Assembly: GCF_009740285.1 (NCBI RefSeq)
Contig: NZ_CP046566.1
Span: 3,758,658-3,822,657 of the forward strand
Length of the DNA stretch: 64,000 bases
Reading direction: 5' to 3'
Origin: Phnomibacter ginsenosidimutans
GTDB lineage: Bacteria; Bacteroidota; Bacteroidia; Chitinophagales; Chitinophagaceae
Below, piece by piece: positions 58,559 through 64,000 of this stretch. The position numbers were made by a program, and so were the translations under genes. Under the pieces are notes generated by a model, which had not been told where the DNA came from, ran no database searches, and saw only the letters and a program-made list of their open reading frames with translations. Numbering within the stretch: position 1 is the first letter of the stretch; each line of letters starts with the position of its first letter.

Positions 58559-60838
58559 ATGAAACACGTTTACCTTAGAAAGACCCTTGCAGGCGCCCTC
58601 CTGCTATTGGGCACACACATTGGCTTTGGCCAGCAGGGTGGTGTACTGGATGCCACAACTTTTGGAGCCGGCACCAGCGGGGGTAGCAATTTCTTATCCG
58701 CTACTACCATTGATGCCAATCAAAAAATTCTCATCGGTGGCTCTTTCACCTCCTTTAACGGAACAAGCATCAATAACTTCACCAGACTAAACACTGATGG
58801 AAGCATTGATGGTGGATTTACAACCGGCACCGGCCCCAATGGCATCGTGAGGGCCGTAGTAATTCAGCCCAGCGATAGTAAAATTTTAATTGGAGGCACT
58901 TTTCCTCAATACAATGGTGTAGGCAGAACACGGGTTGCCCGCATCAATACGGATGGTACACTGGATGTTTCGTTTGCATTAACAGGTACCGGGATTACCG
59001 GTGGCGATGTATTTGCCATTGGCATACAATCGGATGGTAAAATCATTATTGCAGGAACCTTCACCGGATACAACGGAACAACAACCAACCGCATTGCCCG
59101 TTTAAATACTGACGGCTCTCTCGATGCGACTTTTACTACTAATTTGGGTACCGGAGCAAATGGCAATGTGAACCGGGTTGCCATTCAAAGTGATGACAAA
59201 ATTGTAGTTGTTGGTGCATTTACATCTATCAATGGTGTAAGCAGCCCCGGTGTAGCCCGGCTGAACAGTGATGGCACTCCTGAAGCCGCCTTTACAACCA
59301 ACATAGGTACAGGAGCCAACAATGCTGTAGAAGCATTGGCTATTCAACCCAATGGCAGCATTGTTATTGGTGGTGCCTTTACTACATTCAATGGGGTGGC
59401 TACAGGCAGAATTGTTCGGTTGGCTTCAAATGGCACACCAGATGCCAGCTTCACTACTGCAACAGGCACAGGAGCAGGAAACAACACTGTATTTACCATC
59501 CGAATATTAAGCAACGACAACATCATGCTGGCTGGCTCTTTCACCACTTTTAATGGTGCTAGCCGCTCAGGTATTGCCCGCTTATTGTCTACCGGTGCAT
59601 TGGATGCAAACTTTATTCCGGGCACAGGTACTACCGCCCAGATAAACATTATGGGCATTCAAAGCGACGGGAAAATTGTATTGGGTGGTGCATTCCCTAC
59701 CTATAACGGGGCTACCCGCAACCGCATTGCCCGCCTGCATGGCGACCTTACTGCAGCCAGCACAGCCCAAACAGCCACCATCACCAGCATTTCTGCCAAC
59801 AATGTGTATGCACTGGGTAGTACAGATGGCAGCATTGTAGCTAAAGTGGTACCCAACGGCGCTACACCCGTAAGTGGCAATGTAACTGCTCAGGTATTCT
59901 TCGATGGTAGCGTACAGAGTGTAGGCAGCATTCCTTACCTGCAGCGCCATTACGAAATTACCCCAGCCGCAGGTAGCACTGCCCGTGTAACCCTCTATTT
60001 TACTCAAGCCGAGTTTGATGCTTTCAATGCTGTGCCCAACGGAGCCGACCTGCCTTACAATGGCGCAGATGTGGAGGGCAATAAAGCCAATATCCGATTC
60101 ACCAAATACAGCGGTAGCTCAACAGGTGGTACCGGCAACCCTGCTGATTACAGCGGTGGTTCCAGCATCATCGACCCACTGGATACCGACATCGTTTGGA
60201 ACAGCACCACCAGCAAATGGGAAATTAGCTTTGATGTAAGCGGCTTCAGCGGCTTCTTTATGCAAACAAGCCTCAACCTGCTGCCCGTGAAGTTGAAAAA
60301 CTTTACAGCCCGTGCAGAAGGCATAACTGCCAAACTCGACTGGAACACTTCATCTGAACAAAACAGCAGCCACTTCAATGTGGAACGTAGCCTCGATGGC
60401 AACAGCTTTGTAGTTGCTGGCAAGGTAAATGCAGCCGGCAATAGCAGCAGCAACCGTGTGTATGCCTTTGCTGACAACCTGGCCAAAGTGCCTCATACCG
60501 GTGTGGTTTACTATCGCCTCAATATGATTGATAAAGATGGCAAGGCCGCTTACAGCGAAGTGAAGAGCATTCGTCCCGCCAAAGTACAACTGGGTGCCGC
60601 TTTGCTGCAAAACCCTGTTAACAGCGAAGCCCGTTTATTGTATCAGGCAGCTGCCAGCGAAACCATCAGCATTCGGGTGCTCGACAGCCGCGGTCAACTG
60701 CTGATGCAACAACAGCAGCAAGTAAGCGCTGGCGCCAACCAAATTCGTTTGGCTACTGCCAGCCTCGCCAAAGGCATTTACATTATTGAAGTAAATGGCA
60801 ATGGTGAACGCAGCACCTTGCGGGTAGTAAAAGAATAA
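58559..60838 (+). CDS. Delta-60-repeat protein with T9SS sorting domain
   Basis: 759 aa with a signal peptide (MKHVYLRKTLAGALLLLGTHIGFGQ). About residues 45-400 contain seven or so tandem units of 50-56 aa, each with the pattern IQSDGKI-I-GGxFTxxNG...R-ARLNTDGSLDATF, the delta-60 / Glu-Lys repeat that builds a beta-propeller. A domain of unknown type (about 410-580) follows. Then comes LPVKLKNFTARAEGITAKLDWNTSSEQNSSHFNVERS, typical of T9SS cargo just before the sorting domain. The type A sorting domain closes (RVLDSRGQLLMQ...KGIYIIEVNG). Secreted to the cell surface. Its own terminator follows. Confidence 0.88.
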   Translation: MKHVYLRKTLAGALLLLGTHIGFGQQGGVLDATTFGAGTSGGSNFLSATTIDANQKILIGGSFTSFNGTSINNFTRLNTDGSIDGGFTTGTGPNGIVRAVVIQPSDSKILIGGTFPQYNGVGRTRVARINTDGTLDVSFALTGTGITGGDVFAIGIQSDGKIIIAGTFTGYNGTTTNRIARLNTDGSLDATFTTNLGTGANGNVNRVAIQSDDKIVVVGAFTSINGVSSPGVARLNSDGTPEAAFTTNIGTGANNAVEALAIQPNGSIVIGGAFTTFNGVATGRIVRLASNGTPDASFTTATGTGAGNNTVFTIRILSNDNIMLAGSFTTFNGASRSGIARLLSTGALDANFIPGTGTTAQINIMGIQSDGKIVLGGAFPTYNGATRNRIARLHGDLTAASTAQTATITSISANNVYALGSTDGSIVAKVVPNGATPVSGNVTAQVFFDGSVQSVGSIPYLQRHYEITPAAGSTARVTLYFTQAEFDAFNAVPNGADLPYNGADVEGNKANIRFTKYSGSSTGGTGNPADYSGGSSIIDPLDTDIVWNSTTSKWEISFDVSGFSGFFMQTSLNLLPVKLKNFTARAEGITAKLDWNTSSEQNSSHFNVERSLDGNSFVVAGKVNAAGNSSSNRVYAFADNLAKVPHTGVVYYRLNMIDKDGKAAYSEVKSIRPAKVQLGAALLQNPVNSEARLLYQAAASETISIRVLDSRGQLLMQQQQQVSAGANQIRLATASLAKGIYIIEVNGNGERSTLRVVKE

Positions 60839-60859
60839 CGTACAGCTATTAACGACATA

Positions 60860-60895
60860 AAAAAATCCCCGCCAATTTGAGGCGGGGATTTTTTT
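60860..60895. terminator. Bidirectional intrinsic terminator
   Basis: AAAATCCCCGCC, 7-nt loop, GGCGGGGATTTT: a 10-bp GC-rich stem (60864-60873 and 60881-60890) with A and T tracts, between the convergent delta-60 and LTA-synthase-like genes. Confidence 0.92.
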
Positions 60896-60923
60896 ATTCA
60901 ATAAACACTTCGATACAAAGCAG

Positions 60924-62915
60924 CTAAATGCTTACGGCTTGCTGCACAGCAGTCATTCTGTTTTCGATAATGCGGTTGTTGTATTGCTGCACCAACCCCT
61001 TAATCCGTTTCTCCATGGCATTGGCTACATCTTTGCGCTGGCCAATGATGTTGTTGGCACACAACGTATCGGTTTTGTAATGGTACAAAGCACTGCTCTT
61101 TTCCCCATCAAACAACAACAGATAATCATTGTCGAAAAGCTGATAATGGTTGTTGAGATAGTTGAAGGCAAACGGCTTTTCTTTTCCCGTCCATATATCG
61201 CGGCCATAACTAAAGAATGGCTTTTGATAATGCAGATAGCCCAGCACTGTAGGCATAATGTCGGTTTGCTGAATCACATTTTCGGTATCGAAAAAAGTAG
61301 AATCGAACAGCGGGGAGTAAAAGAAAATGGGGATGGCAAAAGCACCCGTCAGCGAACGGTACTGCGGATATTTTACTTCGGCACTGGCATGGTCGGCGGT
61401 AAACACAAAAATGGTATTCTTAAACCAGGGCTCCTTTTTAATTTTCTCGAAAAACAAACGCAGCGAGTAATCGGTGTAGGCAATGGTATTGTGCACGGCC
61501 CTGTCGCTCAGGTCGAACTGCTTACCAAACCGCTCTGGCACTTTGTACGGGTGGTGTGATGATACCGAAAACAAAGCCGCCATAAACGGCTGTTGAAAGC
61601 TGCTGAGCTTATCGGCAAAATAGCCAAAGAATTTATCATCCCAAATGCCCCAGATGCCATCAAAGTCGTCGTCGTTATTGTATTCTGTTTTACCAAAATA
61701 CTCAGCAAACTTGCTTTGGTTGGCAAAGGCATCAAAGCCCATCGAGCCGTTGGGTGCCCCATGGAAAAATGCGGTGCGGTATCCTTCTTTACCTAATAAC
61801 GAAGCCAGACTGTTGATCTGGTTGTTGGAGTAATGCGAGGAAATAAAATTGACCGACAAAGAAGGAATGCTGGCCAGTGAGGAGGGCATGGCATCAATAG
61901 AGTTGCGGCCATTGGCCAGCGAATGCTGGTAGGCCCGGCTTACACCAATGAGTGAATCAAGAAACGGCGTGTAGCCTGTATAATACCCCGGCTGAAAATG
62001 CTGGTTGTATTTGCCCACAAACTCTTTGGAAAAACTTTCGAGAATAATCACCACCACATTGTGCTTGCGCATACCTGCCGTATCGGGCACCGGAGTTTTG
62101 ATGGGATTAAACGCTGCCGCCAAACTATCTTCATTATCGAAGTATGCCACCTTTTTAATCTGCGTGGTACCAATGGTTCGAATGAAGGCAAATGGCGTAT
62201 TGAGCACCACATTTACTTCTTTGTAATCATTTACATAAGCCGATGCATTGCTGAGTGTAATGGGCCGGGTGCTGTACCGGAAACCGCCCCGCACACCAGC
62301 CACCATGAGGCCCACACCTGCCGCCATGGCTACAAAATGACCCGTGTAAAAAACCCATGGTTTTTGAATGGCAGAAGGGCTGTACCGCACTTTTCGGGTG
62401 AGGTACACCAACATCCAAATGAGTGCTCCCCACATGAGAAAGCCGGGCCAGTAATCGGCAAAAAAAGCAGAGAGCAACTGCCTGCCATTTTGCTCATTTT
62501 GAAACTGACTGAACACGGTGATAGTAGTGCGGCGCAGGGTAAACTTGTAGTAAAAAATATCGGCGGTATTGGCAGCCAGTGCAATGGCATTGGTGAGCAC
62601 AAAAATGACCGACAACACTTTGTAATACAACCGGCTGAACTTAAACCGAAACGGCAACAGCAACATGAGAAAAAACAACATGTTGGTGTAAATGATAGCC
62701 GAAATATCGAACCGCAAACCACCCAGCATCAGGCGGGCTTTGCCTTGCCAGCTGCTTTCGGGAAACAATGAAGCATTGTACCAGTAAAAAACCACCCGGC
62801 TCAAGCTGTACAAGGCCAGCAAAAAAAACAGGTATATCAGGATGTAGGTACCCAAACGCACTTCTCTCTCACGGCCACGACTGAAAAGTCGGCCCATCAG
62901 CGGCTTTATTTGCAT
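60924..62915 (-). CDS. LTA-synthase-family sulfatase (phosphoglycerol/phosphoethanolamine transferase-like)
   Basis: 663 aa. Five N-terminal membrane helices (about residues 22-210) precede an extracytoplasmic sulfatase-fold domain. Metal and active-site pieces: VVVIILESFSKEF (metal Glu), NGRNSIDAMPSSLASIP (usual nucleophile site; a Ser where LtaS has Thr), FTADHASA (Asp/His). Members transfer glycerol-phosphate, ethanolamine-phosphate or similar to lipids or glycans. Gram-negatives lack LTA, so the acceptor is probably a periplasmic glycan or lipid. Start ATG 62915. Confidence 0.87.
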   Translation of the reverse strand: MQIKPLMGRLFSRGREREVRLGTYILIYLFFLLALYSLSRVVFYWYNASLFPESSWQGKARLMLGGLRFDISAIIYTNMLFFLMLLLPFRFKFSRLYYKVLSVIFVLTNAIALAANTADIFYYKFTLRRTTITVFSQFQNEQNGRQLLSAFFADYWPGFLMWGALIWMLVYLTRKVRYSPSAIQKPWVFYTGHFVAMAAGVGLMVAGVRGGFRYSTRPITLSNASAYVNDYKEVNVVLNTPFAFIRTIGTTQIKKVAYFDNEDSLAAAFNPIKTPVPDTAGMRKHNVVVIILESFSKEFVGKYNQHFQPGYYTGYTPFLDSLIGVSRAYQHSLANGRNSIDAMPSSLASIPSLSVNFISSHYSNNQINSLASLLGKEGYRTAFFHGAPNGSMGFDAFANQSKFAEYFGKTEYNNDDDFDGIWGIWDDKFFGYFADKLSSFQQPFMAALFSVSSHHPYKVPERFGKQFDLSDRAVHNTIAYTDYSLRLFFEKIKKEPWFKNTIFVFTADHASAEVKYPQYRSLTGAFAIPIFFYSPLFDSTFFDTENVIQQTDIMPTVLGYLHYQKPFFSYGRDIWTGKEKPFAFNYLNNHYQLFDNDYLLLFDGEKSSALYHYKTDTLCANNIIGQRKDVANAMEKRIKGLVQQYNNRIIENRMTAVQQAVSI

Positions 62916-63042
62916 GTCTTCACAACAGATTTAACACAAAAGTCATCTTTGCCCTGCGTACCACAAAAAATCTTACTGCTTTTCACCCTGCTTCTACCAC
63001 TGCAACCACCTATTTTTGCCGCTCAACAGGCAATTCCAAATC

Positions 63043-64000
63043 ATGATTGATGTAATTCTCGGCCTCCAGTGGGGCGATGAGGGCAAAGGAAAGATCGTCG
63101 ACTACTTTGCACCCAACTACGACATCATTGCCCGCTTTCAGGGCGGCCCCAATGCAGGTCATACTTTATATGTAAATGGTGAAAAAATAGTACTGCACCA
63201 AATTCCTTCCGGTGTATTTCACCCCCATACTGCCAACCTCATTGGCAGCGGTGTAGTGCTCGATGCAGTGACCTTGAAAAGAGAATGCGAATCGGTAGCC
63301 AAGTTTGGCGCCGACGTTCGCAAAAACATGTTTATTTCTAAACGCACCCACCTCATTTTGCCTACGCACCGTGCTTTGGACAAGGCCAGCGAAATGCAAA
63401 AAGGCGATGGCAAAATTGGTTCTACCCTCAAAGGCATTGGCCCCGCTTACATGGACAAAACGGGTCGTAACGGTCTTCGGGTTGGTGATTTGCTCGATAA
63501 AAACTTCACCACCAATTACATCAAGCTCCGACTGAAGCACCAGCGCCTGCTCGATAACCACAATTTCAGCGAAGACATTACTGCCTGGGAAGAAGAGTTT
63601 TTTGAAGCGGTAGAATTTTTGCGCAGCCTCAATATTGTAGATGGCGAATACTACATCAACAATAAAATAAAAGAAGGCAAAAAAGTATTGGCAGAAGGTG
63701 CCCAAGGCAGTATGCTCGATATTGATTTTGGCACCTTCCCATTTGTAACCAGTAGCAATACCATTACTGCCGGTGTTATGAGTGGCTTGGGTGTAGCGCC
63801 TCAACTGGTGCGTGATGTGATTGGTATTACCAAGGCTTATTGCACCCGTGTGGGTGGCGGGCCTTTCCCTACCGAACTGCACGACGCTACTGGCGAAGAA
63901 CTGCGCAAAGCGGGCAATGAATTTGGTGCCACCACTGGTCGTCCTCGCCGCTGTGGCTGGATTGATTTGGTAGCCCTCAACTACGCCTGCATGATTAACG
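63043..64000 (+). CDS. purA: Adenylosuccinate synthetase (3' truncated by window)
   Basis: 319 codons visible from ATG 63043. Signatures: GLQWGDEGKGKIVDY (GTP loop), GGPNAGHTLY, KIGSTLKGIGPAYMDK, AEGAQGSMLDIDFGTFPFVTSSNT and GVAPQLV, all purA. It condenses IMP and aspartate with GTP to adenylosuccinate, the first committed AMP step. Continuous frame to the window end; no frameshift seen. Confidence 0.97.
   Translation, partial: MIDVILGLQWGDEGKGKIVDYFAPNYDIIARFQGGPNAGHTLYVNGEKIVLHQIPSGVFHPHTANLIGSGVVLDAVTLKRECESVAKFGADVRKNMFISKRTHLILPTHRALDKASEMQKGDGKIGSTLKGIGPAYMDKTGRNGLRVGDLLDKNFTTNYIKLRLKHQRLLDNHNFSEDITAWEEEFFEAVEFLRSLNIVDGEYYINNKIKEGKKVLAEGAQGSMLDIDFGTFPFVTSSNTITAGVMSGLGVAPQLVRDVIGITKAYCTRVGGGPFPTELHDATGEELRKAGNEFGATTGRPRRCGWIDLVALNYACMIN

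Noticed and set aside
58700-59750. Direct repeats in the delta-60 protein considered as a repeat array or CRISPR
   Set aside because: They are in-frame protein repeats of 50-56 codons with diverged DNA; no spacer/repeat structure.

Overview
The window looks like a chromosome segment from a Bacteroidota bacterium, most likely Chitinophagaceae (family-level inference). Supporting signs are two large secreted proteins with C-terminal type IX secretion (T9SS) sorting domains, SusC/BtuB-type TonB-dependent receptors, a DUF4270 lipoprotein, a LytS/LytTR two-component pair, a Bacteroidetes-type PEP carboxylase and alanine dehydrogenase, and a general lack of sigma70-like promoters.

Layout. 1-7 kb: a truncated SNF2/SWIM helicase, then an efflux adaptor and TolC pair, all on the minus strand. 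5.8-9.5 kb: an outer-membrane barrel and DUF4270 lipoprotein, divergent from a Kelch lipoprotein. 9.7-14.2 kb: a LytTR regulator with its kinase, a Cys/Met PLP enzyme and an amino-acid permease. 14.2-22.9 kb: a TonB receptor and a 2123-aa T9SS adhesin-like protein. 22.9-26.2 kb: a cobalamin riboswitch, btuB, a CWC protein and a Dph6-like PP-loop enzyme. 26.2-30.7 kb: xseA, xseB, a GNAT protein and feoB.

31.0-43.3 kb is an accessory island and the most interesting part of the window. It reads as an export and disulfide-formation locus for Cys-rich peptides (candidate bacteriocins). It has an XRE regulator; a three-domain protein made of a degenerate C39 domain, VKOR and a DsbA-like domain; three small precursors sharing one leader but with unrelated Cys-rich cores; four TlpA-like thiol oxidoreductases, three of them directly downstream of a precursor; a C39-peptidase ABC exporter; and an HlyD adaptor. 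No lanthipeptide synthetase, radical SAM or other tailoring enzyme is visible, so disulfides are the only modification suggested. The island carries a 224-bp near-identical duplication (DsbA tail, UTR and leader), a chimeric scar joining the exporter start to the DsbA 3' end, hairpins behind every precursor, a 16-bp-arm palindrome, and AT-rich payload genes set among GC-rich machinery.

43.4-64 kb is housekeeping: an RlmK-like methyltransferase, recQ, a VapBC-like pair, copA, tsaE, ald, a DUF1801 protein, an OmpR-type regulator, a GroES-like protein, Rel/SpoT, ppc, a Delta-60-repeat T9SS protein, an LTA-synthase-like sulfatase and the start of purA.

Caution: at least ten genes, including Rel, feoB and copA, are broken by single small indels, mostly in short homopolymers, while both flanks remain conserved. 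This looks like residual sequencing error rather than pseudogenisation. I give frame-corrected spans and name the break in each case. No tRNA, rRNA or CRISPR array was recognised.
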